From Raffaelea ambrosiae (Eukaryota; Ascomycota; Sordariomycetes; Ophiostomatales; Ophiostomataceae), in contig PCDI01000001.1 in the NCBI GenBank assembly GCA_002778195.1, positions 4,675,869-4,739,868 on the forward strand: 64,000 nt of DNA. Direction: 5' to 3'. Each line of letters starts with the position of its first letter. The stretch's first letter is position 1. The notes under the pieces were generated by a model. It had not been told where the DNA came from and did no database searches. It saw only the letters and a program-made list of their open reading frames with translations. The position numbers were made by a program, and so were the translations under genes. Shown in pieces: positions 1 through 13,773 of this stretch.

Positions 1-3000
1 TATCGTCGTCGTCGTTGTCGCCGCCTGCGCTACGGCGACGCCCCCCTTTTATTTACATCTTAGTACGAGCATGCATATTTCATCCTATTTTAAAGGATCG
101 TAGGCAAGGAGAGCACGAGGTTGACCAAGAGAGATACAAGTCTAGATGCGTGGACCCCAGCACATATCTCCCTGCATTTAGTATATGACAAGATACTTAA
201 CAAGGCGGCATCGTAGTAAGCTACTCGTCCTATTGCTCGTAGTTTATCTCAAGACGCCCGCCTCTTTCCAAAACCCCTGTCATGCGCGCGAAGTGAACCC
301 TTGCAGTGCCAAAATTTTCTTGTCGCTCGTAGGGGCATGCCACGTCCAAATTACTCGTAACGTGGCCCCAAAGAGCGCCCAAAGAAACAGCTTGGAGCCT
401 AAATCTGGCAAGCTCCTGGACTCTCCCACTTTCATTTCTGGGCACCCTAACGTGGCGGAAGCAACCCCCGAGATGACTAGTACGAACCGGCTCTTTCTAC
501 GACAGACAACGGCAGTGATAGAATGGGCATTAAGGAAAACGAGAGGCCGCTGCTTGAGAGCCCCCCTTCCCAGTCTTACTTAATAATACAGTGTAAATAT
601 CTTACTCCGTACGACTATATACACTTCGCATGGGGACCGGTGAAAAAAAAAGTCACACTCAATACGAGCCACACTGACTGCTAAGATTAAGCATTTAGCT
701 GCTTTCTGTGATGAATGTGATTTCTTCTTCGTTCCTTCTTTTCTCTCTTTGTATCATCGTTCTCACTGTGCATTAGCGCAACACCCTGCCAGTGACGAAG
801 AGTACGGTGTATGCGGCTGCAAGATAGTGATAGTCAAGACGCGCAAGTATTGGCTCTAATTGAATGCATAGCAGAGATACAATGCATAGCAGAGCTCTCT
901 CCATAACAAGGGAGGGGTTGGATGAATTGGACAGTCTCGTGTGTGCTGCTCAATCGCGAAGTGGGGTTTTCTCAAATGTTTTATTTTATTGCTATGTTTC
1001 ATTTTCAATCCTTCCCAGCTGATGCTCGTCTCCTGGCTGTCCCTTTCCTCGACGAGTACTATGTACTCCTTTCCTGAGGGGCAGCTGGTGGCCTCTGCTT
1101 TCTTAACGGTTTCCTCGCAACCCCTCACTTTTTCAGTACCTTGTGCCCTGCGTCTCTTGGTCTATTCGTGTTCTTGAGACCATTTTCTCCTTTCCTTTTG
1201 CTTGGTACGCCACCCGAAACTTGCTAACACCAGGCACTAATGAGCCACCAAGTGGGATGAGAGAGGGGGGAAAGAGAAAAAAAAAAAGGGCGCCTTGCCT
1301 GGCTGTCACAGAACGGTTTGTTGGTGCAGCCCCTCCTCCTTGCGGAAGGCAAGGAGCTACTCCTTCGCCCCTTCCATTTGAGGAACCATCTGAGGGTGCG
1401 GACCAGCACCAAACACAGGAACACAGAGCACGTGAGCAGTTGTGAGTATCGTCTCTGGCTACGATGCATGCGCCAGATACTTTGTAGCCAACCTGACTAT
1501 TGAGGGCCACACTGGCGCCCAAGTCGGAACATCCAGGGCTCTTTAGCCAATTCCTTCTCGGAGCCCATCGGCATCGTCACCCGCCTATTTTGTCCCTGTT
1601 CGAAGTACGGTGTACACGCATCCGGAGCGCGCACCACACCCACTGGCTGGTCGAATGCGACCTCACACACACTTACACCTTTGTGTGCGCGACCACAATT
1701 ATCAGCGCGGGCGGTCGCCAGTCGCAATCTGTGGCTGCCATCCACCTGTGTGTGGCATGGCTGTCGTGGGGAACAGAAGTACATGTATCTTATATAGTAA
1801 GATACTGCGGTGAGATACCTGTGCGCGTCTCACTACATAATAGGAGTACTAGAGCGCATTTTGCAGCACGCTTCTACCGTGTAGTTTGCCTCCCCGAACC
1901 GACGAAAAGGGATGGCAACCCACCCAGCTCTGGTTGGTCATTGCTCGGTTGACTGGGTTTGGCCGACTGTCCCTTTGGTTGGTCAGGACAGGGACGACGG
2001 GAGGGTCCCAGGAAAGCACAGCTTAGGTGTGGCGGAACCCCTCCTCCTTTGAGAGAGCCGCCTCCTTGAAAGACAGAGAGTACGGTGGGGATGCAACTTG
2101 CTCGCATGCATGTCGAAGACAGGAGAAAGAGACAAAGTAAGAATACCGCGCACATCTATGGATGCATCAATGGATGGTGGGCTACGAGAGACACGCACAA
2201 AAGCAGAAGGGACGCCAATCTCTTAAGCCTATTCGGGGCTCTGGTCCCCCCATTTGGCACCTGGTCCAGTGCGTCACGCGAACACTAACTGCTGCTTCTT
2301 TAGCTGCGGATTTGTCATGTTCTTTACGAGTATGTATAGCCGTTCTCCGCCACTTGCCAGCCAAAACCACCAAGCCCACGAAAACCACACGCAAGACTAT
2401 TGCCAGAACAGTCAAGCCGAGGCGAACCCCGCCCCAGGTCGTAGCTCTGCGGTACACATCAACGGTGATTGGGACAGCACCGATGCGACAATGCGACCAT
2501 GGAGATATGGAAGGCCACTGGACGCATGGAGAGCAGCGGACGCACAAAGCGCGGCACATCATTCGCTGTGCAAGGTTGCGCATGACAGCTCTTTGCGAAA
2601 CGGGGGCGAGCGAGCACGAGCGAGAAGGAGCAGCCTGGATTTACGCGTAGCATAGCATCGTGTGCGCATCAGAAGACGGCTGGTCTCCATACATCCAGGC
2701 CAGACTGCAGACAGATCAGACATATCACAGGAATGGGGCGAGGTCGGCAGTGGATGCGTCTGAAACAGCATTACTCAAGACCGCGGGGCAGCAAGACAGA
2801 GGACGAAGGACTGACAGTAGAGCGAGGGAGCAGAGAGAAGCACGCGGAAAGAGCGAGACAAAAACAGAGTGAGAGACAAGCAGACGAGGGACGACGAGGG
2901 GCCAGCCAGCAAACAGAGGAGCAAAAAAGATACATGGCGTCCACTAACAAGAGCGGGGAAGCCCTCCCACCACGCTACAGCTGCAAGTACTTTGCTATGG

Positions 3001-4956
3001 TAAGAAACCCTCGCACGCTTGCTGCTGAGTATCGCGGGTCTCTTGACTTGGCCGCTCCTCCCTGGCGTGGCAGGGAAACCCCACCTTGCTACCCGGCAGG
3101 AGACCAGGCGAGGGGTCCCTGCAATGTAGCTAGTACCTGCCCGACCCTCCAGGTGGCCTCTCCGGATAACGGGAAAGGAGTGGAGAGGGGGGTTACTGTG
3201 ACTCGTAGCCGGTACTTTCGGGGCCAATTTAAATCTCCCGGAATGAGTGCGCTAGGCCCAATAAGGGAAAAGTGGGCTGTTGCTGTCCTGAGCTGATTTG
3301 GTGCGCCAGCTGTGTTTGTCTCTTTCGCTGTCAGGCTCTTTTTTGCTGGTCTCTGAGGCCTCGCTCGCCTGGCTGCCCCCTTTTCGACCCCCCGATCGCA
3401 GGCGGCACAGTGCCCCACAGTGACAATAGTGGCCTCCCGAGGACGACGCTCTCTCTTGTACCCTCTCATACCACACACCAGACGAGACACATTGCTCCCA
3501 CACCAGAAAAAGCAAGTGCGCTGGTCATTCCTGCCTACACCAGCCACCCACAGCCCACACACACACACACACCGGGCGAGGTCCCTAACACGGCGTCCTC
3601 AGCAACCGCTAAATTAAGCCCAATGGAGGGACTGCATGCCCCTGTCCGCCAGGCCTGAGCATCCCAAGCCGCACCAACACAGGACAACAACAATAACAAC
3701 GGAACACGCACAGTGCGCACACGGCCCACACTTGCGCCTGCGCTGGCCCCTCCAACCTCCCCCTCCTGCTTCTTGCTGGTCGATCCTCCCCCTCTCCCCT
3801 CCTCTGCTCTCTCGCGCACCAAAAAAGCAAGGGCCCCGCCAAACGTTACTTCCCGCCTGTAAGATAGCAGCAAAACCCCCCTCCCACTGCTGCCCGCGTC
3901 CCTCCAGTCGCTGGGTCGCTCCTTCCCTCCCCTCTTTCCCACTCTCAGCCAAAAAAAAAAAAAAAAATCCCTCCGGCCCTCCTTTTCACCCCTCTTCCCT
4001 ATTTTTCTTTTTCTCCATCTCTCCTCCCACTCCTCCCGCTCTTCCTGTTCCGCCTCTTCTCTTCTTCCTCCTCTTCTCTCTCCTCCCTCTTGCATCTTCC
4101 ACGATCCCCCTCTCTCTCGTCTCTTTCGACATTGTTCCCAACTCCAGTCCAACAGCCAGCCACCACAGCTTGCTTTGCCCAAACCTGTGTGCGCATCTTC
4201 GCATCGCCGCCCCAAACATTCGCAAAGCCAGCATAAGTCAATCTTCGGACGCATCGTGAAACCCCGTGACGCACCTCGAACTACCCCATTTCACAACCTT
4301 TTTCTGTCGGGCACCAGACATCATCGTCCTGTCCACAACCACAGCCAAAGCCAACCAACCCACAACTTCGAACGGACTTCGTCGTCGTCATCTCCCCCAA
4401 CCCCTTCATAATACCATCCACACACCAAACAGATCGGTTCTTCATGACCCAGATACCAACCCAAATGAACTGCAACAGCCATCAAAGTCAAGAAGACACA
4501 CTTTAAATCCCACGGGAGCGCGTGTGCGAGAGAGGTGCTGGGGGGCGAATTCATTTCCACCACTGTGATCTGTGAGAAAGAAAAAAGGACGTTCCAAGCC
4601 GTCTACGGTTTCCGAGACCATTTCGTCCGTCGCCCGCCGCCATAAGTTGCTGCTCCGTCGTCGTTGTCGTTGAGTTTTTTTTCTTCGTCACCGTCGTCGC
4701 CGTCCGCCGTCATCTTCCGTCAATACAAGGGGATCAAGAGAGAGAGACCACCTGAGAGACTTCCAGACCGTTCAAGAACGAGACCGTCAGACCGAGACTG
4801 AAATCCCATCGAGACGAGCCCTTCGTCGCGATTCTTCCAAGTCGACCGAAACTCTAAGCCATCGAGAACTCTTGTCGAGACATCGTCGAGACCTCGAGAC
4901 CAACCCTCCTTCCAAACACGAGCGACGCAGCAACTGCAAAGAAGCAACCCGTCAAT
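1..4956. other. Gene-free stretch; distal part is probably the promoter and 5' leader of the C2H2 factor
   Basis: No open frame here has a recognisable domain or the C/G-ending codon pattern of the real genes; the longest are about 240 codons of compositionally biased residues. From about 3.6 kb the plus strand becomes strongly pyrimidine rich and then rich in CGTC/GAGAC words up to the start codon at 4957, which suits a long untranslated leader. A run of A lies near 3951-3967. Bases 1-3500 show no feature I can name. Confidence 0.5.
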
Positions 4957-7529
4957 ATGCCTGGCGCAAGCGTAGCTGTTATGCCCACCGCTGGCACGCC
5001 CGCGCCGGCCACGCGAAAGCCCTCCCTCGCACCGGAGAGAAAATACAAGTGCCAGTTCTGCAACCGAGCCTTCAGCAGAAGCGAGCACCGCAGCCGCCAC
5101 GAGCGTTCGCGTAAGTTCCACCCCCACTGGCTGTGGCTTCCATCTGCCTAAAGACCCCCCGCCCCCCAACCCTCTTCTCTGTTCCGCTCAAGCATCCCAT
5201 CCACTAACAGCATACAGACACCAAGGAGAGACCCTTCAAGTGCATGAAGTGCCGTAGCACCTTTGTGCGCCGTGACCTTCTTCTCCGCCATGACCGTACC
5301 GTCCATGCCAAGGATGGCGGCGTTCCGCTGCACAGCGATGGCAAGCGCCGCGGTGGCGGCGTCGCTAAGGCCGCCCGCGCTCCTGTCAGCGGCCCGTCCA
5401 AGTCGACCATTGCTGCCATCGACACCGCTGCTATCGAGCAGCTCGAGGCCAGCAGCGACGGCATCTTCGACGTCGAGACCGCTGCCATGCTGGTCGCCGA
5501 CCTGCACCATAAGGCCACTGCCGCCGTCCGCACCACTGGCAGCCCCTATGAAGGCAGTTCCAGCATGCCGCCCACGTACACGCAGAACCCCTCAGCCATG
5601 ATGGAGCCCGCCGTGACCTACCCGTCCGGCGCCATTGCCCTGCCTTCCCAGTGGGACTCGTTCATGACCCCGCCTGTCGACTCCAAGCCGCATTCCATGA
5701 CGTCCAGTGCCTCGGGTGCCTTCGACCCCCAGCCGTCCTTTGCTGTCCCCAATGCGACGCCGTCCCTGACCACCCAGCTGCCTTCCATCAGCTCGGCATC
5801 CCAGGCCTCGCCTTACCAACCGGAGCGCCCGCACACCCCTGTTGAGCTGCCCACTCCGGCCGGCTTCAAGGTGCCCCAGGTCAACGGCGATGACGAGCGC
5901 AACATCATCCTGGACAACATCCGCAACAGCGACATGGAGCATGCCATCCCCGAGGGCTTCCGCGTCCCCAACCTGGCCTCTATGAACCGATACCTGTCCA
6001 CGTACTTTGGCCTGTTCCACCATCACCTGCCCTTCCTGCACCCGGCCTCCATCAGCCCCACCGAGGTGTCGCCGTCGCTGCTGCTCGGTATCATGTCGAT
6101 TGGCGCTCTCTATGCCTTTGACCAGGAGCAGGCGTACATTCTGCACATTGGCTCCAAGGTCTTAGTCAACCAGTTTCTGCAGCACAAGGAGAACTTCAGC
6201 TCGCGCAAGTGCCCTCTGTGGACCATGCAGACCTCTCTGTTGAACATGATCTTTGCCAGTTGGAGTGGCGACCCGAAGGGTCTCGAGTGGGCATGCTCGA
6301 TCAAGAGTCTGCTTGCCAACATGGTAGCAGGCAATCGCTATGAGCTCAAGCTCCGTCAGGAAGCCCGTGAGGGCCGCACCCCTACGCACTCGGAGTGGAT
6401 AGAGGATGAGGGCTGTCGTCGTACCTACTATGCCGTCTACATCTTCTTTGGGTTGTTGACTCTCTCGTTCAACCACACCCCAGCTATCAGCTTCAACGAG
6501 TTCGAAGACTTGCAGCTGCCCTCAACCGAGGCACTCTGGAACTTGAAGGTGTCGGAAGAGGTAGCCTGGCAAGAGCAGTTCAAGGCGTCTCCCTGCGCGA
6601 CGTTCATGGAGGCCCATGACAACCTGTTCCAGGGCGAGACTCTCAAGTACAGTGCATTTGCCACGCGCGTTATGATCAATGCCCTGTTTCTTGAGGTGTG
6701 GTACCACAAGCGTAGCCCGGAGGCGCTGCAGGACGTTGTCACCGAGTACAAGCTTCGCCTGGCTCTGGAGACGTGGGAGAAGTCCCTCGAGCTCTGCGAG
6801 CCCGAAGCATCGGCCGTTCAGCTAAGTGCTCCGCACAAGGGCCACCCGCTCATCTTCAACGCCAAGGCCATGTACCGCAATGCGCGGGCCCGGCTCGAAG
6901 TAGATCTGAAGACCGTGCAGGAGGCCCTTCGCTACCATGACTCGTACGAAGTTGCCGCCGCCATGTCCAATGCCCGCGACAAAGTCAAGCGCTCCAGCGA
7001 GATGATCAAGGTCATCCAGGAGTGCTACGACTGCATTGAGACTGTTGTCGTCCAGGGCGTGCGCTGGGTAGCTCGGACTTCGCCGACCAACTGGAGCATT
7101 GAGCACCCGCTTTGCGGCATGGACCTCATGATCATCCTCAGCCTGTGGCTGTATCGTCTGGAACACGACGAGGAGCCAGCTACGGAAGAGGAGCTCAAGA
7201 TGTACGACAAGGTCCGCAAACTGTTTGACAAGGATCTGGATGAGGCCTTTGCCACTCAGTTGAGCTCCATCGTCGCCCGTCTTTGGGGCTCTATGCTCGA
7301 CGAGGTGGTTGTTTGGGGGTAAGTTGCTACATCTCACAATCATATATACTTGTGCTGGCTTGCCACAAATACTAACTGTTGTTGCAGCATTACCCGTCTC
7401 ATGGGCGAGTCCTTCCGCCTCCACTCGCAAGCCCTTGTGGGCTATGTGGATGATATTGAAGCATCCTCGGGCGTTTCTACGCCATCAATGACCTCGCAAG
7501 GGGCCGACGAGGATAGCGTGTGTTACTAG
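4957..7529 (+). CDS. Adr1-type C2H2 zinc-finger transcription factor with fungal-specific TF domain
   Basis: Three exons, 4957-5110, 5218-about 7318 and 7388-7529, give about 798 residues. Intron 1 has GTAAGT, a CTAAC branch site and CAG; it joins HERS to HTKERPFKC, restoring a classic C2H2 linker. Finger 1 begins YKCQFCNRAFSRSEH and finger 2 contains RRDLLLRHDRTVH, closest in pattern to the two fingers of yeast Adr1. After a Ser/Pro/Ala-rich stretch (about residues 90-290) comes a fungal-specific TF middle region, marked by YFGLFHHHLPFLHP. Intron 2 (GTAAGT...TTGCAG) is required because the second exon otherwise stops at WG; the joined last exon continues GITRLMGESFRLHSQAL and ends SVCY. It should be a nuclear DNA-binding regulator. 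The family is often tied to carbon use, but the target genes cannot be read from sequence. The nearest downstream gene is a cell-wall glucanase 6 kb away, so no operon-like inference is possible. Confidence 0.9.
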
Positions 7530-10500
7530 ATTTGACGATTCTGAACGACTTTCCTTTCTTTTTCTCTTTTGTTGAAATGCCCTGTTTCCGTGTTCATGCT
7601 CGTTTTTGTTTCTGCTTTGGGAGCGGGGAGAAGCAGGCCGCGAAAGAGGAGTGGCACCACACTTGGGATAAAACAACCTCCCCTACCCATTATTTCCTTT
7701 TGTGTTTTTTTTTTGTCTTTCTGACGGTTGGCTCCGGCGTGGGCGAAGGTCAGAGGAGATCACTTGGGGCTTATCTTGCGCCTATTATTTTTCCCGTTTC
7801 CTTTTTCTCGTCGCTTGTTTTGTCTCCTTTGTCGTTGCTCCAGTTTCATTTCCTTTGTCGTCTCTGCTTTCTCTGCTTTCTTCATCTTGATTCCCGTGCT
7901 TTTATTTGCATTTAGCGCGTGCGGCTTTGCATTGGTCAACATGGTCACCTGGCAACTAATAGGGGCAGGAGTGGGAACAACTGAGAGGCTTTTCAGAATC
8001 CCCGAGGCGGTGGGTCTCGTGGGAATTTCTATGCGGAAGCTTTCTCGTCATCACTAATATCTGCGCACAACACTGTTGGCTGGTCCATTCTGGAGGATTT
8101 CCGTTTATTTTTCTTATTCTCTTGTTTTATTAGTTGCGGGCACCCCCTACCCGCCAAATTTTTAATCGTCTGGCGTTGTTGGCATTGACATACTTTTTAT
8201 TTCGTCTTGCCCAACTGCCTACACACCCACGTTCGCTTTCCCTCTTCTTATACTCCGATACTACTATTACTCATGGACACCTCCTCCCGATACCTTGTTC
8301 GATATACAGACTGCTTTTCTATTTTTCTTTATATTACATTTTGTCTTTTTTCTTTTCTCTAAAATGTTTGCCAGTCTGCTGCTTTCACAAAACGCGTGTG
8401 ACCGTTTACTGCGTTTTGTCTGCCGCTTTTTTTATTTTGTTTGCGTGCGTGCGTGCAAGATTTGTGTCTGGCTTATGTTCTGCATTTTATGGGTACCTGC
8501 TTTATCCCTCGTGAAGTCCCTCGGTCCTGGGTCATATTATTACGATCCCGCTTAATAACCAGGAACGAGTCTTGATCAACGAGTGGGCAAGTCGCTGCCT
8601 ATTTTGTTTTTGATTTTTGCAATTGGATGATGGTGGTGGGAACGGTGAAAATTGACTTTACAAACGGGATATACAAAAACTGGAACAGGATGGGCAAAGG
8701 AAAGGAAGGAGGTGAGGCCACACCATGCATCGCAGATTGGGTAATTCAAGTTTGTTTGTTTTTTGTTTTGTTTTGTTATCTCTGTGCGTGTTCTTGCTAT
8801 AAATTTCCTCGTTTCAGTGTCTTCCTGTTTTCTATTTATCGTTTCCAAAGACTCATAGAATACTTTTTTTTTTGAGCCTAGCAAAAATTTGAGCAAAGAA
8901 CTTTCTCCTCTTCAAACGTGTAATCTGTATTGTCCGGTGTGATGGTCTTTGAATAATCCTGTTATATGCTTGTCTGGACACGTTTGTGCATGTTGGTACA
9001 TCATGTGTGTGCACAAATATGGTATTCTGCATACACTCGATCGTCGTAGCAGGTAGAATAGCAAGGCACTCTCCGTTCTCTCATATCCATAGTTTCTGCC
9101 TGGCCGGATAGCACAGGCTCCTCCATACACGATTTCTTTTGGAGAATCTTGCTTTTTGAGCCGCTTTTGTTCTGCTTTGTCTGCGGTAGTGCTCGAGACT
9201 TACGTTCGAGACCATAGACAATACTGGGCAGGCTTGTTCCGTGAGGTAGAGTATATGCGGCTTATGCAAAACGATTAATCTAAATATATTAATGAATGAC
9301 TACCTACCCGCGTCCCATCCTTCCCGTCTGACCATCCATGGCTGTGCCGCATGAGGCTCCGTTGGAGAATGGACGACATGAGAGAATGGGAAACGAAAAC
9401 TCAGACATTTTTTCTCTTCCAAGGGTTCTTTCCTGCACCCAGTAAAGAAAATGCAGGTGCATTTGTCTCGGTTGGGCTTTTTGGAGGGTTTGTCCTCTGG
9501 GTTGTTCCTTGCAAATATTCAAGTTTACGTTGGTGGCCCATTTTTTTTCCAGCCACGTCCCGTTTGCGATCTCTTACACACGGCCAAAAAAAAAGAAGGA
9601 AAGACAAGAAGAGAGAGAAAAGAGCAGAGTGGCTCCTGAAGTCCCGTAAAACAAGCTCCGTGACAGCTGCACCTTCCATGGTTCGCCAACAGCCCAGATC
9701 CTTCCGGCTAGGAACAAGGAACAAGGAAAACTTGGAGAGAAACCCCTGAGCACGTGTCGTGTTTATTGATCCCTATTGTAATGCGGCTTGTCTCATTTTC
9801 GGACCTCGTCGCGATGCCCGTTGTTTTGTTTACAGTAATAGGTGCAAGACACAAACAAGGCGCCGTTCCCTGTTTGTTTGTTTTTGGGGGCATGATGGTA
9901 ATACATTGCTTATCCCGGACTGTTGTTGTAGAAACACGGAGGGACAGCCCCGACGTGGAAACCGACGACACGGGCAGGGGGTGCATCTCGAGACGAATGC
10001 TTAGAAGCCGTGATTGCAGCTGTGTTATGCCAGCCCGGAACAGCGGAAGACACGTACTCTTTGGGCCTCGTTCCTGGGGTTTATTTCCCTACGTGTTTCG
10101 TGTCTTTTCGTATTGTCGTGAGCCCATTCTCGCTGACACCTTCTGCATTTCCGGCCATTTCACCTTCGTATTTTCATTTTTGGGGGGAGTGTGCTTTGCT
10201 CTCGTACAGTCCCTTGTCAATGCTCTCTGACTCGAATTGGCGCCGGGTAAATGTAACCAGCCACAGAAAGAGGGCCAGGCGCAGAAGGTGGAAATTTGGA
10301 CGATGTCCGCAATGGGCAAGTCTGGATCTCGTGCAAAGAAGAGTCCACATATGACGTTTTTTTTGCAAGCCGCAAAGCCACAACCATTAGGCCATAGCTA
10401 AACCGAACGTGAGCCAAATGCGCGCGAGCCCGTCTGTTAAGTGACCCCAGTTACCAAGATACATAAATACGAGGTACACGGAAAGCTGGGAAATTTCGGT

Positions 10501-13500
10501 GACCCACAACGCGGACGGCAAAGAGCGATCGAGTGTATTTTTTTTTTTACGAGAACAGTATTACCCTGTAAAATACCCCAAGAACGCAAGGACTAGTCAC
10601 CTTGTACCAGTATGTCATTCTTTTGCTGGTATGTCAGAGCGGAGCCTCCAAGTTCTTCAAGGTCCTGCTAGATGGTCATCTCCCCCAAACCAGGCAAGGT
10701 TCTAACTAGTTCCCCTTTTTTTTTCTTGCCGGGTCAGGTCTATTATTATGAGTCTTGCCTGTGTCTGGCCTAGCTGGGGCCCGCCTGTGTTTTTTTTTGT
10801 GTGCTCAGACCTGCCTGACAGCTCTATTTCTCCCTTTCAGTGGCGTGTTTCAAGAGTTTTTTTGCTCTTAGAGTTTGTTAAGCATATCCCTCTCAGGTTG
10901 CCTTCTGTGCTGAAAAAAAAAAACCAGACCTTGCCGGTTTGGGTCTCTTGTGGCTGACTGGCCACTCCCCAGTTAACCGTTTTCTTTTCTTGCACAGGGC
11001 CGTTTTGTGCCTCCCGTTTCAGCACCGAATGTGTGATGTGAATAATTTCATCGACATGTCTTGAACTTTTTTTTTCTTCTATATCGATCTTGCGAATCTC
11101 TCCAACAGTCGCGGCCAACAGTGTGGGCTTTCCATCGTGCATATGCACCCTGCTTCTCTATCCCACCGGTTCGCACCGAGGTGGCGAGACCGCGGTGCTG
11201 TGGGCTTGGTTGTTGTCAATCCGTCAGTCTCGGTGTGTCAATATTCACATTAGCGTTTCTGGGTAAGAGAGAAAACTGTATGTCATAGAAATAAAAAAGC
11301 ATAGAAGGACTTGGCACTTTGCTCGTGGGTTCTTTTTTTTTTGCTGATCCAATTTCGTCTCTGCGGAGAACGAGTACGAAACTCGGGCTCTTCCTCCTAA
11401 TTAGAGAGAGCGCGCAGAGAGAAGAAACGAAAAATGAATGTCATTCTTCGTGTTCGTGTGGATTTGTGACCACGTTGAAAAAGGTACGAGTAGATGTGGG
11501 CGCGTCCTGTCTAGAAGGGGAATCGTCTTGCAAGGCGGGGTGACCAGTCGGCACTGATCTGCAAGGTACCATCGGAGGACCGGTTTTCCATGACACGACG
11601 AAACGGAGTCAAAAGGACGAAAGAGGGAAAGGGCAAAGCAAGAAAAAAAAAGTGAAACTTGTGTACGAGAAAAAGCAAGCAAGCAAAAAACAGACAAGTG
11701 CGATGGTGTTAGTAATACTATGTATGGACAATACCACGCATACTCGTACACTGATGTCACTTTGTGGCTTGTTATTCTTTCTTACTGGTATGCATTCTTT
11801 CTTCACTGTTTTTATGTTCTCTTGTCTGCATTTGGATCGTATTGCATATCGTCCCTTCCTATCCGGGCATAGACGGTGATATTCTCGTCATGCGGGCGCA
11901 GGCAACGGTGGCGCAACGGCCGATACAGGAAGGGGCTGTAATAGGGGCGTCCGTTGGTGGAAGGAGCGACCTGGAGAGGCTTATGGCGCTGGTTATACTC
12001 GGCCGTTGTAATTGCTTTTTTTTTTTTTTTTGGCAGGACTCCTTTATTCCCCAAGCGCAATCCCGTCTGCATTTTGGTCTCATGACTTTGCTGCTCTGCT
12101 CTTGTCTGCCCCCAGCTTGTTGATCCTTGGGCTACAATTCGAGTTACATTGGTTCATTTCAAAATCCTGGGATGGAATCTTGGGATCACGGAAGCCACAG
12201 GCCCCCAGAAAAAAAAACGGGGCATCAAGACAAAGGCGTCAGAGACGGCCAAAGACGAGACACCAGACGACAAAGGAAAGCACAACAGCGTCATTCCCGG
12301 CCTGTCAGAAAGCGATGTCCCGTCTTCGTATTTGCCTCGGCGCTGTACAACATCCGCGCTCTCTCCACCACGGGCAGAAGGCCAAGAGCGGACCAAGAAC
12401 GGCCCAAAGACCGACCAAGCAGACCAGTCCAAAGCCAGTTTCTTCACTGAGGATGCGCACTATCCAATTAGTCGCTCCGTCTGAACGCCTTTTTCGACGC
12501 TTGTGGACGCTTCTCCCTGCACCCCTGCATACCCGTTCCTAGGAACCCCTGGACTGGTTCGACCCAGATTCTGTGTCCCTGTGTTTTGGTGCCTTTCTTT
12601 TTTTCTTTTTTTTTCTTTCGTTTCTCTGCAGTTTCTGCCCCTCATTCTGCAGTGTATTTTGGTCATTTTGGTCATTCTGGTTGGTCTTTTTTTTTCTGCC
12701 CCCATTGCGCTGCATTGTTCTCCGTCTTCACGGGTCCTTGTGCCGTTCTTTGTCGGCTCGTGTGTTTTTTTTTTTCTTTTGCTCCCTCCTCATTTTTCTC
12801 TTTTTCCTCCCCCCCCTCCCCCCATCCTCTCCGGCCCAGTCCGTTTCTGTCGTCGACTTCGCCTCTTCTCTCGTGCTCGGCGTCAGCATCCACTTTGTTG
12901 GTCGATCGTTCATCCAAGCTAGAAACCGTCTTCTGATCGGTTGGCTACAGTGCCCAGCGCCCATGGCATAGCATTAGCCCGTTGGCGGTTTCCTTTTTAT
13001 TTAATATCTCTCCCCCGTCTCTAGTCGTCTGCCACCGCAGTCGTCCAACTACGCATTGCCGCCGCCTTGCCTGTGGTCTCCTCGGTCTCCTTTTCACCAC
13101 CCCCTTTTTAAAACTAATACACCGTCCCTCCCACCACTCTTCCCTGCTCTTCCCTGCTCTTCCCTGCTTTTTCTTCTCTCGCCTGCTCTTTCTCTTTCCC
13201 TTCCGCTTTCCCATAATACACTGTACTGCCCTTTGTTATCTCTTTCTCTCGGAGCCCTTCCTTCGCTTTATCTATTCTATATTTACTCCTTTACTCTTTG
13301 TTTCTAATACTGTTTTGTGTGCTCCGCACTCTTTTGCGCACACATATCCATTTCACCTTCTCTCCTCACCTCACTTTCACTCTTGCTCTCCCTCCCTCCT
13401 GTTTCACTTTTTTTTTTCGTCGCCGTTTGTGTTACATTCGTTTGTTTACATAACCCCACGTGCATCTGGAGACACCTGCAGCGACAGCACTCGCCCTTTC

Positions 13501-13773
13501 TTTTGGCTGTCTGCTGTGACACGCGAGACGCTCCGGTCCGCGAATCCTTTCAATCGATCGCTCTTACATCCTACTCAGATTCCGAGTTCGCGAGAGCACG
13601 GCGCCAAGCATTTCCACCTCATTTGATCAGTCGACAGCAGAACGGGGCCATACCAGCTTGGTTTTGGCTTCTGAAGAGACAGTGCAGCAGCTCCAGCATT
13701 CTTAGCAGGGGGCGCATTTATTTTTTTTACCTTGCCTACCAACATAATCCTCACCACCATCCACACAACTACG
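7530..13773. other. 6.2 kb without a supported gene
   Basis: Frames in this stretch are short and made of Phe/Leu/Ser runs or their antisense Lys/Arg/Glu mirror, which is what CT-rich DNA gives. The first few hundred bases are presumably the 3' UTR of the C2H2 factor. From about 12.5 kb to the GH16 start codon the plus strand is very CT rich, as in fungal promoters and leaders. I see no transposase or reverse-transcriptase motifs and no long inverted repeats. Confidence 0.5.
13138..13167. repeat. 10-bp tandem repeat, 3 copies
   Basis: Three consecutive copies of CTCTTCCCTG lie in the CT-rich region about 600 bp upstream of the GH16 start. It is probably a simple low-complexity expansion. Confidence 0.7.

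Noticed and set aside
185..583. 132-codon plus-strand frame at the left edge
   Set aside because: No domain, atypical codon use, and isolated from any other signal.
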